Assembly (NCBI GenBank): GCA_943737045.1
Contig: CALSFV010000325.1
Coordinates: forward strand, 124,001 to 188,000
Source of the DNA: Parapristionchus giblindavisi
Lineage: Eukaryota; Nematoda; Chromadorea; Rhabditida; Diplogasteridae
DNA: 64,000 nt
Reading direction: 5' to 3'
Made by a program: the position numbers and the translations under genes. The notes under the pieces are model-generated. The model was not told the origin of the DNA, ran no database searches, and was given only the letters and a program-made list of their open reading frames with translations. Below, one piece after another: positions 1-13,800 of this stretch (its first letter is position 1; every line of letters begins with the position of its first letter).

Positions 1-1465
1 GATTTCATAAGGAGAGGCGTAGGGACGAGAGCACTACAAGCGAGAGAAAATTTTTAGTACAGATGAAGTATCGGCAAAAAAAACAAGGGACTTTTCATTT
101 TTTTTACGAATTTTGATTCAGGAAAGCAATCAAGCTGATCTTTTGAGTCAACGTAAGCAGCTCATCAAAGAATACAGCCATTATGTGTTGGTTAAATTTG
201 TTGTTGAGTAATGATGACACAATCAAAGTACAGTTTTTAAACATGTATAGTTCGATAGTGAAAAATGCTGTTCTTGAAACATGGAGAGAGTGGAGGCTTC
301 CACTAGGTTTACAAAGGTAAATAAATCGGAATGTCTCTGACTCAGATTTCAAGATCTGGCGGGGCTACAATTTTTTTGCCCTTAAATTTGAAACTCTTCT
401 TCTAGATGCGCTAACGAACTGTTCTAAGTACCAGCATGATACTAGAAGCTAGTGATGTTTATTTTCAGGTTATGGTAGTCATAGCTCTTCATTAGCCCTC
501 AGGACATAAAAAAAATTTTGGAAGGTATTCTAAAAATATGGTTCTTCCGTAGACAGTTTTGCAAATTATCAAAGATTGATTTCGCTGAGTTTGATTTGGT
601 TATGATTACTTTCAGACTCGCAGCAAACGAAAAAAAACTTTATTTTCGACCCGTCCAATGACTTTTTGCCGATACTATACCAGTTATACGATTTTTTTAG
701 TATTTCTGATAATGTTGATGGTTATTTTGCACAACAAAATGGTAAGAACACGATAAAACAGATGAAAATATAATTTAAAGTTAAATTTGGGCCGAATAAA
801 AAGTTGCAAAAAATCATGTCTGTGGCCGGATTCGAACCTGCGTCGGTGTTCGGGCGCTAGAATACACCACTATGACTCGCGATATCACTATGAATGGCAC
901 CGAGTTGGTCCAAATAAGCGTGATATTTGGATAGCCCATCCATTTTTACATAACATATCAAAAATTCAGTCCCTGGAAATAATAGTAACATAGTAAGCCA
1001 TGAGATGAAAACAAAAAAATCAGGTCAAAATTCGGAAAATCGGATATTTCTCGAACACGGAGTTATGAAAACTTCTGAAACTTGGTATTCTTATACAACT
1101 TTTGATCCGCTATCGAATGGTATATAACATGACTTCGAAATCACACTTCGTTTTTTCGACTTTTGGTAGATCAAAAATCGATAATTCGGGTCATTTTTTT
1201 GGCTGAAGTGTATCCCGCCCCTAGTGACTCCAACCATCAAATATGAGTCACCTAGGATGATTTTGAAACATTGTGCCATGCCCCCGTCACCTCCCCTCCG
1301 CAGTAAGGGAGAATGCGTTTTAAAAATAATAATGGTATGCCACTTTTTAGCTGTGCCTGGCTTATACAGATGTGACTCGATTCAGTTAGATAGTCTCTCA
1401 CAAAAAGATTTCGTGTTGTATGAATTTTGCAAAAAATGCGTTTATCTCATTTACTTATGACTAAC
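1..1465. other. Non-coding stretch, probably a long dig-1 intron
   Basis: No exon-like open reading with acceptable splice sites was found on either strand. It is AT-rich with many homopolymer runs. It contains a 14-base inverted pair (67-80 and 663-676) and a minus-strand tRNA-like relic near 818-890, listed separately. The window starts inside it, so its full size is unknown. Confidence 0.5.
818..890 (-). pseudogene. tRNA-like relic (SINE head or tRNA pseudogene)
   Basis: On the minus strand GGTTCGAATCC (plus 828-838) is a perfect tRNA B-box, and AGTCATAGTGG (plus 868-878) resembles an A-box at tRNA spacing. The T-arm nearly pairs, but the acceptor arms do not, so it is not a working tRNA. 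The stretch AACACCGACGCAGGTTCGAA is close to AACACCGAGCGGGTTCGAA in every complete unit of the array beginning at 29194. Confidence 0.5.
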
Positions 1466-1831
1466 CTTCATCATCAGTAGGAATAACGTTTCCGAAAGGA
1501 TCAACATGTTCTCCTTCAGGGGTCACTTTGAGTGGTGTTCCATCGGGTAAAACGACCGGTTCGATAACACGTCCACTCGAATCAGTCGGTGGTTCAATCT
1601 GCCAATCAATTCATTACCACACAATTAGCTTTTTTCATGAATTGCTCTAACCTCTTTTGACTGATCAACTAAGACAGGCCTCCCATCTTCTCCTGTGGGT
1701 ATGGGCGATGAATCGGGACCGAGAAATCGTCCACTCTCATCCGTTCCTCTTATAAGGTCTTCGATCTGTCCAATTGGAGTGGTCGCAATCTCTTGAGGGC
1801 CGACTCCAGCGGAAGGAGTCTCAGTCGAAAG
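1466..1831 (-). other. dig-1: dig-1 exons 68-69: start of Thr-Asp-x-x-Gly repeat region (residues 2229-2332)
   Basis: Exons 1652-1831 and 1466-1598. The protein becomes low-complexity with phrases such as [47 protein letters not shown] and [11 protein letters not shown]. Repeats of (T/G)-(D/E)-x-x-G-(R/N) with GPD/LPDG phrases recall the long repeat region of C. elegans DIG-1. The donor after residue 2332 (GAAG|GTTAG) shows that the gene goes on outside the window. Confidence 0.75.
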
Positions 1832-4800
1832 CTACAAATTTTTGATTATCATTTGAATCAATACCCAAAGACATACCGACCGAAATGTAAAATATTTATT
1901 TTAAAACTTTCATTGCAAAATTTTTTCATACAAACTAACCACGGCACACTTAAATATGCATCAATCTAACTGTTAATCTTGCAAATGAATACAGTGGATA
2001 ATAAAACGAAATGATATTGTATTTTATAATGGGAAGGGTTTCGTGCCTGCCATTATAAACTGCCACCGTCTACCCCATTTTTTACACTTATGCCTCTGCT
2101 CATTATGTTTGATGGAAATAACATAAATAAATAAATAAATACCTCAAAGATATTCTCAGCACTGGTAGCGGTATCAGAAGGATTGCAAGACTTTCCATCC
2201 TCAGCCAATTCGAATCCAGGATTACAGAAGCAAACCGATTTGAGTGCACCATCGTCTGATTCTTCGAATGTGCATGCGTGGGCGCATTCACAGTTGACAT
2301 CTGGAAAGGATCCTAATTAATATGTATTTCCTTATACAACTACTCATGCCAAAATGAAAGGCACACCCGAGATAATTCTACTCTCCACTATGGCAACACT
2401 ATCTCGTAAACAAAGAAAGCGAGAGAGCACTGCCGGTGAGTTTCAAATTAGCGCGGAGTGTTTTAAGTTTACTAAACCAAATTATGGTTGATATCGTTAC
2501 CTCCGGGAGGAGTGTGAAGTTCGGCAGGTTCAGATGGAAGTGAACTACCATCGTGGAACTCAGCGATCACCTGAAACACGTAACGGACTTTAAAGTAATC
2601 CAACCAATATAAAGATTGTTCAAGTGGTCATTTGGTTAAACACGGTACTTTTTTCATGGACTTATTGTTAGAATAAACACCTGGAAGTTGTAGTCAGTGT
2701 CTGGTTTCAAATCAGGAACGACGATCTGTGTATCATCCGGTCCAGATGACACCTAGAACAATGCTCATTAATCTTGATGATAGTCCAGAATATCATACCT
2801 GCTTAGCATTGGTAGGCTCGTTAACTGGCCAATACTTCACGATGTATCCCTGTAATTTTCAATTGCAAAACTTTTAAATGTTAATTTAATGGTACTTTTA
2901 TTTTTTTGGCCCAGGCAATTTTGCAATTAAAATACACACTCATCTCTTTTTTATTGACCGTGCAGAATAGCGTAATAGCGAAAAAAATGGGAGGGGAGAG
3001 GTGAATTCAAAATTGCCTAGGCTAAAAAAACTGAAAAGTGCCAATTTTATTGATTCAAATGTATGGCTCCCACCTTGATTGGCAATTGGGCAGTGGCAGG
3101 TTTGAAGTCCAGAACATCATCTCCGTTCATATTCTGACCTACACGAAGATCCGATGGGGGTTCTAAATTTGGTTGTTAAAAGTTGTCTCTAAAATTGTGG
3201 GGCTCACTTGGCGTTTCGATTTTGATGACTGGAGTCTCGATTCCTTTTGATGGACTGTTGATGACCACCCAGTACGTAGTACCTAACAATATTACTTTAT
3301 GAACATCTAATTGATCGATAAAGCATGCCTGGTTCCATTCCTGGTACTGCGATCTTATTGAGCGGATTGCCTTCAGAGTTAACCTTCTGCCATTCATCTC
3401 GTGGCTTCGATGGATCTGTTGTATAATCAATCTCCCAATCCGCCTAAAGGAACAAATCAATCAATATTTCATATTTTTTTCATTTATCATCTACCGGTGG
3501 TTTCAGGTATTCCGGAAGATCATCAGTGAACTGCAGAACTGGCGTCTCTCCGTCAGTCTTGGCAATTACAAAGTCCTCAGCCCAGTTGGGTTTCAGACCT
3601 GGAATAGGTGGCGTTATATTTCAGATATTTTGTACAGCAAATATCGATTGAATGAATATATTACCTGGTATAAGCGTCACGTAAATGGTCCAATTGGCCA
3701 CACCGAGAGGATTGGTAGCCAGACAATTGAATGTAGTGTCTTCAGTGATGTTGGAAACATCCAAGGAAAATGAGGCAAATGTATCACCCTCACGAATCTG
3801 CAAAATTTCATCCATTGGAACAATAACAATGAATTTATGCGCACAATTCTATCAACTTTGAATATGACGAATATTACTGCATTGAAAACGCTATCACTTT
3901 CTATGAGAAAATTTAGCAAGAGCGCTTTCTAAATCATACGACATTCATAAAAAATAACGTACCGTGCTCGGATCGATATCGAAGGTACCGGCCTTGACCC
4001 ATCGGACATGAGGCAATGGAGTACCCGATGCATTGCATGATACGGTAATAGCTGATCCAGGAATGACTTCAATCGATGACGTTCCATCCACTCCAGAATC
4101 TCCCGTTGAGATGACAATGTATGGGGCGTTTCCTATAAGAATGAGAATGATGGGCTGATCTCCTCTAATCAATAATCTAACCATCAGGAAGAGTCTTCAT
4201 GAGGCATGGTTCAGAGAATACACTAGGTCCATCCGGATAGATGGCACGGATCTTGAAGACATAATCAGTGTTCGGAGTGAGAAGATTGTTGATACGATGC
4301 TTGAGTTGAGATGGATCCGTTACAGTAATCTTGGTCCTTAAAATGGGTAATTATAATAATTTAATAAATCTTATATATGTACAAATATATGTTTTCATGA
4401 ACGTTTTTTAAATGTATTATAAAAGTAGATAAAAGTTAAATTAGCGATGTGCTTTTTTGGTTTTCAGCCGTCTACGTCTAAAAAATAAATACAATTTTTT
4501 TTAATTCCGAAAAAAATTCTGGCCACATTCGCTATATACAGTACTATTATATAAAGAGTGAACGGAGAGTTTCAACTTGCCCTACGGTATTATTGGAAAT
4601 ATAATGGACTAAGAGACTAACCAATCACTCAAACTGATGGTATCGTCGATATCAATGCTCTTGTCGCCAGGAATATAGTAAATCTCATAAGCCATCGGAC
4701 GCTCATGCATCATCTTAGTGATTAAATTCAATAATTTTAATAATTTATTATACTAATTTGTTCTTTCAATCGAAAAATGGGATATATCTGTTAGATCAGT

Positions 4801-7800
4801 CTTTTGGAAAAGTCTGTCGCCAAGGCCACTCGGTGAAATATTAAGTTTTTTTTGGAGAACGTAGGATATCGTAAACATTACTTGGTTATTTTTAAACATA
4901 CCTCGGGTTCATCCCATTGAACATTAGCCGATCTTTGACCGTCCGGTTCCACTCTCAGATTACGAGGAGGTCCTTCACGCTCTAAAAATGACTTTAATCA
5001 AGTTTTAGTCATTATGAAATGATCATACTCTTGCTCATAGTTCTAATGGTGTATTGGTTCGAATATGGTCCAGGTCCATCGTCGTTGATGGCTTGAATGA
5101 CTACAGCATACGCTGTATCTGTCTTCACGAAGTCCTTCAGATCGGTCTTGATAGGTCCCTTAAAGAGATGGTTGATCTCTGATACTATGGATATGAATAC
5201 CTTCATGGGATCTTCAGGTGTGACATGTTGGGACATCCATTCATTGATTGGTTTATCTTGAACTTGACCCACTTGTGCTGAGGGATTCTGAAATGATGAT
5301 GATGATGGATTCATTCATACGCCACCGAAATCCATCAACCCTCTTTTTTTGTCCTTAAAGATGGTGGCCCGCGAATGTTCAGATAAATCACTACACCCCT
5401 CTTATGCGAATGCAAAGTGATATGCGAAGAGACCTCTCATCTATCCCATATCGCAGTGTTAAACGTTCAGACTCGTTACCCGTTTGACGCAAGTTCGAAA
5501 CCTATTGCCGAATTTCCTCAATTTTCAAAAAGCCCTTCCCTGAACCGGGCCTGATGGTTCATTAATGTTTCTAGCGATCAATAGACTAAATCAGCACAAA
5601 ATAAATAGTGTGATGTACGTAGAACAACTTTTGCTACCTTTCTGTCTTCACAGTTTGTTCACGAAAATATTCGTGGGACACCACCTTTAATAGTGTTTGT
5701 GAATATATTTGATGGAATAAATAAATAAATAAATAAATGAAAGGATTCTTAAATAATAATGGCAGTAGGGCGCAATAATTTGAAGTATATCATTCCACTG
5801 CCCTCTATTCACATTAGATCAATGCCTTTCAGCATATATCGATCTGAATTATAAATCTACCTGATCATCAAGTGGAGTGTAGTACACGATATATTTGGTC
5901 ACATTTCCATTTGTGATGGTCGGAGGGTCGAAAGTGACTCCGATAGTGGCCGGTTTATCATTATTCAAATGAATGTTCTCAGGAGCCGAGCCTGGTCCTA
6001 CAAATGAATGTATTTTTAATATCCATATCAGTATTGTATCATTACATAAAAGCATTTGCAAACAACTTTTAAATTGACTGAATTTCGTACCAGCAACGAA
6101 TAAAATGAATGGTCTCTCCGTTCTGCCTCCATTGTTCTCAGCTACACAAACAACTCTGACTGCCTTACGGATATCTTGGAGTTTCAGTGTAGGCCCATCG
6201 CTCAATGGCTGCAATTGATTGATATCTCTGTTCTCATATCAGCCTTGTATATAGAAGGATACCAAAGCTAATTATACCAAAAGATGCCAAAACAATAATA
6301 ATTGAAAACTCTGTCTCACAGCGTTTCTCAAACATATAGGAAACGTACATTGAAAACTTTGCAAAATGTCCAAAACAAATTACGGTGTCATGCATCATGG
6401 TGAACTTTAACCATCTGCATTCTCTCGCTTTTGCCTAATCACTCTCATTTCCCTTCTATCCATGATCGTACACAAAGAAGCTGACACTCTAAAGTAGTTT
6501 TCGCTTCATCATACCTTTCCATTCTCATCAAACCATCGTACATTCGGGGCGGGGAATCCTTCAGCCTTACAGCTGATCGTGTAATCCGCACCTAAAGTCA
6601 TTTTACAATTTTTACATTTATTTCATTTATATATCTTTATTTTGTTTTAAGTAATCGCTGTCATTAAATTATTCTTTCATAATCGATACCAGGTGGAATC
6701 TTGATGGTGTTATCTTCAGGGACATCGACATTGAACTCGGGCTTGGACGGTGGGATTACTGAAATGAGTTTATTTCGAATAAATGTTTTTGAATACTAAA
6801 ATTTTAAAAAATGTAAGTATGATTATTATTACTTCCGTCTCCAGTCGTGAATTCAGCAGGTTCCGATGGAAGTCCATCGATCTCACCACGAGGAGTCACA
6901 CGAATGTGGAACTTCGTATCGGGTTTGAAGTTGTCTCCGTCCATAGTGAATTCAACCTGGTAATCACATACAGTTCTATCTTGCAATAATAGTCAGAATC
7001 AATAAACATAAACGTTACAGTATCAGGACGCAGACATATGTACTATCGATTTTGAACCCTTGTTTTTTTTTCAGATATTAACTGGATTTGTAGCGACATG
7101 AGATGGATCAGTGGATCTCATGTCGCTACAGATTCGATGACCAACCGCTTACTTTAGTTAATCTCGATAAAGTGATTAAATGTAAATGTAAATGTATAAT
7201 CATCCAAACCGTTCCATCCTCTGGATTAGGATCAGTGTACTTCAATTCCTTCCATTCGGATGAGTCATCAGGTTCATCATCAGTAGTGTAAGAGATGACA
7301 AAGTCCTACAACACATCGATAAACTCTCGCTCTATCGATCTACCGTAACCTTGATATTCTTGGTAGGATCCTCGGGATCAACTGGAGGAGTGAACTTGAG
7401 GGTAACAGAGTTATTGGGATGAACATTAGCGTTGAGATCCTTGACAGGTTCGGGAGCTACAATGATTATCATTATAATTAGACGTCTCGCATATTCCCTA
7501 TACAAAATCAGAATCACTAACAATTTCTTAATTCCTAGGAAAGCTAATATTTTTTTATTTTGAAATTTCATTCGACCAAATGGAACGAAATATCGAGACC
7601 ATCGAAAAACATCTCTCTAATATTTATAAACGGTTGAAAGACCTACCAAGTGGTAGAGTTCGCACGACGATGGGTTCACTAACTGGACCGGGTCCACGAT
7701 CGGAGATTGCCTGCATCTTGATCGCATACGGAACCTAAAGTACTCATATATAAACAGATATTTTGAATGATCAGTCTAATAATCGAGTAGAAATCGCTCG

Positions 7801-10800
7801 CCTTTGGTTTCATTCCAGGCAGTTGATGGTTGATATCATCGGCAGGTACGACAGCCTCCAACCACTCACGTGGCTCAGATTCACCTGAATTATCGATTTA
7901 TATAATAATAATAATAATTTATAGATCGATTTTTTTCCAAAAACTCGAGACGATACTTTAGAAATAAATAAGATTCGAAAATACATAATTGCACCTTGGT
8001 GACTATCGAAAACAATTATTGATTAAACAAACCCTCTGGGATCTCTCCATATTTGATGACATAATTCTCGATCTTTCCATTGACATCATCCGGAGTTGTC
8101 CATTCCACATTAATGCCTTGTCCGGGCATTGGCAGAGCGACGATTTCATTCGGAGCCGAACCGGGTCCTGCAACGAATACTCGGTTACGGTAGATCATTA
8201 ACAAATACCGTACCAGAGATGTGAATAGGAAGAACTGTCTGGGTCTTGCCAGCATTGTTCTCAGCATGACAAGTAGCAGAAGTATCGCGAGTGAGACCAG
8301 TGATACGAAGGAGAGGTCCTTCTTGGATCTGATAAAGATCAAATATCAACTTTAGAAAAGTCTTGATTAATCATGAGTACAGTAGTATTTTTATAATTAA
8401 AATCAATATGAGTTTGTTACCTCTCCATTCTCCAGTACCCAATAGACCCGTGGATTTGGTACTCCAGTAGCCGTACAAGTGACAGTAATATCGCCTTTAG
8501 GCGCAACCTGAATGGGACAAAATACTCATCGGATATCATTAAATCCCAGTACCTTGGCTGGTTTCTCTTCAATGTCCAATTTGATCTCAGGTGGTAATTC
8601 TCCACTTCCAGTTGTGAATGTGATTGGATCACTAGCTGGTCCCTCTGAGAGGTCATTCGTCGCCGAGATACGGATCTGGAAAATTCTTTTTTGCCTACTT
8701 GGACACAGTAATCAAGATTCGGGTTATTCCTTAGGTCAAAACGATGTCTAACATGTATGTATTCACTTTATAGCGACATTGTTGCAAATTTCACCTTGTA
8801 TGGAGTGTTTGGTTTGAGACCATATTCATCTTTATCGATCGATAAATCTCCATGATCATCTGTAGTCGGCACTTCGATCTAAACCATTTGATCTTTGATC
8901 TTTGATGATCACTCCCATCTATTCATACCTTCTGCCATTGCTTGTAATCATCGTCCTTCGTGGTACCATCATCCGGTGCAAAGTATACAGTAAAGCTCTA
9001 GAAAGATAATATGATAATGAAATGTTTTTCCATTATTGCTCTTGCCTGAATGGGTCCATTAGGATCGGTGGGTCCACTCCATGTGAGGTTGACAGTGTTA
9101 TCTTCAGATACAGTAGGAACAATTTCTTTGGGAGGATCCTTCGGAGCTGAAAATCGATTGTATCATTTTCTGGTTCAATTATCGATCGATTTACCTCCAG
9201 AAAGGGTGGTGAATGAGATTGGATCACTCTTGATTCCTTCTCCATCTTTGTTAATGGCTGAGATACGAACGAAATATGGAGTATCGGGTTCTAATTCTCC
9301 ACGAAGGAATTCCTTCTTCAGATCTTCAGGGTCCGTTACCTGAGATAAATCAACGTTTTTCCGTTCGTCTTAATACTGAATTAAAATGCATGGGATCATA
9401 TTAGAAATAAAAATAATAATAAATTCAGGCAATACTGTTATGTTTTACCTCGAATACTTGCCACTGCTCTACCGGTTTCGACGGGTCTCCAGTCAGATAA
9501 ACCTTGTAGCTCTGCAATCAATTACATGGTGAAAGTTGCTAAATTATACGTTTGTGTATTTTATAGTTATTAAACAATTATATTAAAGTCTCGATCGGTC
9601 TCAACACTACACACATTTTTCACAGTTTTCTGGTAGCTAGTGAAATTGTATGATGAAGAAGCGTTTTCATTATACTTACAGTGATTTCTCCATTAGGATG
9701 TTTGGGTGGTTTCCATGTGATAGTCACTCGGTTATCGTCATCCACGATAGGGGAGATGTCACGAGGTGGACTTCCAGGCTCTATGATTCATTTTAATATT
9801 ATTTCAGGCGTTTGCCATTTTTCGTGCATTATTTTTAAAGGGGGTTTCGCAAATAATGTGTGTTTTGGTCAAGCTTTCGCAGAGGAAAATTTTCTGATTA
9901 TAGAATCAGGTTCATTAAAGTTATTTGCCGATCGAAATTTTATCGATTATTGAAATATCTTACTGAGAACGATGAAAACGTGTTTGTCTTCAACAGAACC
10001 ATCAGGATTACGTGCAGTACACAGAAGAATACGACGAGTTGAAGTGGTCGAATAAACCTTAATCAATCATTTTGCTCAAACAACTTTTAAAAGCAAGGAA
10101 ATTCATAAAATGAATTATATTTTTTTGCTTCGGCTTATAAAGAAAGGAACAGTTTTCTCTGCGAATGGGATACTATGTCGAGGTAAAATAATTTTCCTGT
10201 GATAAATACTACCTACCTGGATAGAAATGTACTGATGGGCATCCAGATCTTCCGAATCGTAAGGAACAGGCACAGGTTCCTGGAAAAAAATCAATAATTC
10301 AATTTCAAAATTTCAAAAAAGTTGTTTACATCGCCGGATTCATTAGTGGTATTGACGGGTAACCAAGAGTAGGAAACAGTAGGACGGGGTCTTCCTTCTA
10401 CGATACAACGGAAATGAATTGCTTGGGCTGGTTCAACCTGAATTCACTCGATCAGACCATCGTTATCGATCGACGGAACCTACCGTAGTCTCCTCGCCGG
10501 GAGTCACCGATGGATCGATAATCTCTAGTCTCACCGTAAGAGGAACCTCTGGAATAATATATTGATTTATCGATTGATCATTGATTATTTATATTGAACT
10601 AACGTCTTCTTCCAGTCGTAACATCCAAAGCTTCAGAAATGATTCCAGGTCCATCATCGGTAGCTGCTTGCACCTTAAAGTATTCAATGATCTTTGATCT
10701 TTGATCTTTGATCTCAGTCAAACCTTGACAGTGTATGGAGTGTCCTCATCGCCAACATGAATGGTGACATTCCTTTGATCTCCATCAACGATGACTTTCT

Positions 10801-13800
10801 CCCATTCTGATAGAGGCGCATCTGGATTCTTCGAGTAGTACACGATGTAACTCTGAACAAACAATATGGTTGTTATCATATTTTACATCCGTTTCACGTG
10901 AGTTTTATAAATTTCTTCTCTTTTCAACCCAATTTCCTTTTACCTTAAAAACAAGACCGCTAGCCCTCCAAAACTGAACGATCTCACTTTTTCCACCCCA
11001 AGATAAAATATACACATTTCAGTTTTATATATTTTTCCATGGAATTTTTTGGCTGTATTGGTTATAATATTTTTATTCCGTAATATTGAATGGTTCATTA
11101 TTCTTTCTGATCTATGATTAAATATTAAATTTCTTACAGCGATTCTTCCATTGGGTCTCTTGGGTGGTGTCCATGAAACATCGAATCCATCAGACGTGGG
11201 TGTGGGTTTGATATTCAACGGAGCCGATCCCGGTCCTCGGATGTGCACTTCGACCTTGTTCTCATCAGATCCTACGGTGTTGATCGCCTGAATCAATGGG
11301 GTTTGAGAAATGGTTGAAGATATTCGCTTTTAGTCGATAGAATCATAACTATTTCATATGATTTATGATATTGATCAATAAATGTGAGCATAAATGAACA
11401 CACCGAGCTAATTTGAATGTGCTTACTGACCGGTTTTGTTAGAATTGAAAATTCTTCGATGGATACCTGACAAGTGGCTACTCCACTTCTTGTAGTCGAT
11501 GAAGCGATCAATTTGCTCTTCGTAACATCTTCAGAATCCATTGGAGTAACGTCATAGATACGGAATTCGTCCTTCAATTAATTCAATAAATTTCCATTTT
11601 TTGACTTTTTTAGTTAAAAAATTATTTGCACATATTGCAGGCAAAATATATTTAAATGAATACCTTTCCATCTTCAACGTAAGATCCGCTGAAGAGCCAG
11701 ATGATCTTCGGTTTGGGTACACCAGTGGCCTTTAATTATTACGATATCCACCCAATAATAGTAATAATTGACTATTCTACCTCGCATTCGATAGTGAGCT
11801 CATTCGTTGAAGGATCCAATTCGATTCTATCATAAGGAGTAACGGTAACGACTGGGGGACGAGCTGGAAATAAAGTTAGTCCATGATCGATCTATCGATG
11901 ATAGCTACCGTACCACTCAGCCAGGTTGTCGCAGTGAATGCAGGAGAAGGTACGCCATCACCGAGGCGATTCCTATAAAGATTGTGTTATATCGATTGAT
12001 ATCGATCGACTACAGTATACCTTCCTCTGATCTTGAATGTGTATGGCTTCTTCTCGTCAAGATCAGGAATCGTTGTAGAACGTGCGTTAGGATCGTCGAT
12101 ACGGTGAACCTGAATTGTCGATTGATTGATATCGACATCGATTGGTTAGTGATCTACCGTACCTTCCACTGATCCATGGGCAGACTTGGATCGTCTGTGT
12201 AGAACACATCATATCCAGCCATAGGTCCATTCGTGATCTTTGGTTCTTGCCATTGTAGATGAACCTGAAAAGTCGATTACTGTAGGTGTAAGGTATGTTC
12301 AGATCTCGGTACAAATACCGTTAACTTATGATAGAATATTTATGGAATGCATTAGACAATCTCTCATGCACTATAAGTGTCTCATACTGTTCACTCATGA
12401 TATTACCAAAGAAATGAACTCCTGTGTATTGAGAGTTTTCACACGAGGTACGGATTAGCTTACCTTGTCTCCATCAACGTTGTAACGGATTTGGACGGGA
12501 GGCGATGGTCCTGGAAATGATTAAGTTACAGTAATCAGTCTATGAGGCTACCGTACCAGTGATGGTAACATTGATCTTCTTGGTTGTTCTGCCAGCTTCA
12601 TTATCAGCAACACAAGCGAATTGAGTACTCTCAGCGAGACCTTCACTCTTCAGTGTGATATGGAGTGATTTCTGTCCCGATGACACTGGTCGACCCCTTA
12701 ATCGTTTTCCATATTTCATCAATTTAATCGTTAGTGGTCGTGTTTTTAGTCAAATCAATTTACGCTCTCGTATCTCATCATGATTGCAAAGAATTATGAA
12801 AATCTAAACAAAAATATTACAAAAATCAACATTATTTCATTATTTATAAATAATAAAAAGCAGCCCCACTTATGTTCCCAAGTAGTCACAGGGATGGGAT
12901 CTGCTCGTGTCACATTACAATTGATAACAAATGGAGATAGAGGAGGAACTCTGATCTCTTCTCCCTCTTCGATTACAATTGCCGGACGAGTTGCTGAATA
13001 GAAAGATTACGGTAGATACTGTTATCGATGGGGGCAGTACCTGGATCTCTGGTCTTGATTGTGACAGGTTGACCGATCTTTCCGGGTCCAAGTTCATCGT
13101 TGGCGCGAATTCGAATGTTGTACACTGTTTGTGGTCGGAGATCAGTGATAGTGTATTCCAGAGGTTCACCTTAAATCGATATTTCATCATATTAACGAAA
13201 GTTTAAATCCAATTGTATCTCAAAATTCATAAAATATAAATGAAATCATCTCAGAACAGGAGATACTGATCTTACCAGGTACTTCAACCATCTTCCAATT
13301 CTTGATGGGTTGATGTTTATTCGTCGTATAATAGATAGTGTAACCAGTGACAGGTCTATTGATGATATGAGGTGGTTCCCATTTAAGACTCAATGCGTTC
13401 CTATCTGGCTTCACAGCCCGAATAACCGGAGGAGAGCCGGGTCCTGAACCGTCAATCAGTACATCAATACCATTCACACTACAAACCCTTAACGACGATA
13501 TTGATTTTTCTATCAACCGTTCCTACAGAGTTATTCGCGATACAAGTGTATTCAGCATTGCCGTTGAGCTCCTGCAACGATAGACTACCGTAAACCATAA
13601 ATATTGATTGAAACCTGCCTTGATAATCAGAATCTTACTACTCTGCACTCTACCGTTGCCTGGTGAAGGCAATGAAACGGTTTCGTTATTTCTGAAAATA
13701 TAAATATTTTCTTGATTACTTTTTAAATGTAAATAATACTTTAAAAATTAAATTTTAATTCCAAAAAAAGATATTTCCAGAAAAAAATGAAACCTTTGCC

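Larger units (their letters stand above)
5039..6758 (-). other. dig-1: dig-1 exons 49-54: Ig domain 6 and FN3 domain 8 (residues 1571-1773)
   Basis: Exons 6690-6758, 6515-6591, 6091-6208, 5861-5997, 5201-5287, 5039-5158. Ig6 has [18 protein letters not shown] and [13 protein letters not shown]3-8 has [20 protein letters not shown] and [18 protein letters not shown]. Exons 53 and 54 are split by an in-frame, stop-free 42-nt stretch (5159-5200) with GT and AG ends. Removing it gives a normal FN3 length, so I treat it as an intron. Confidence 0.8.
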
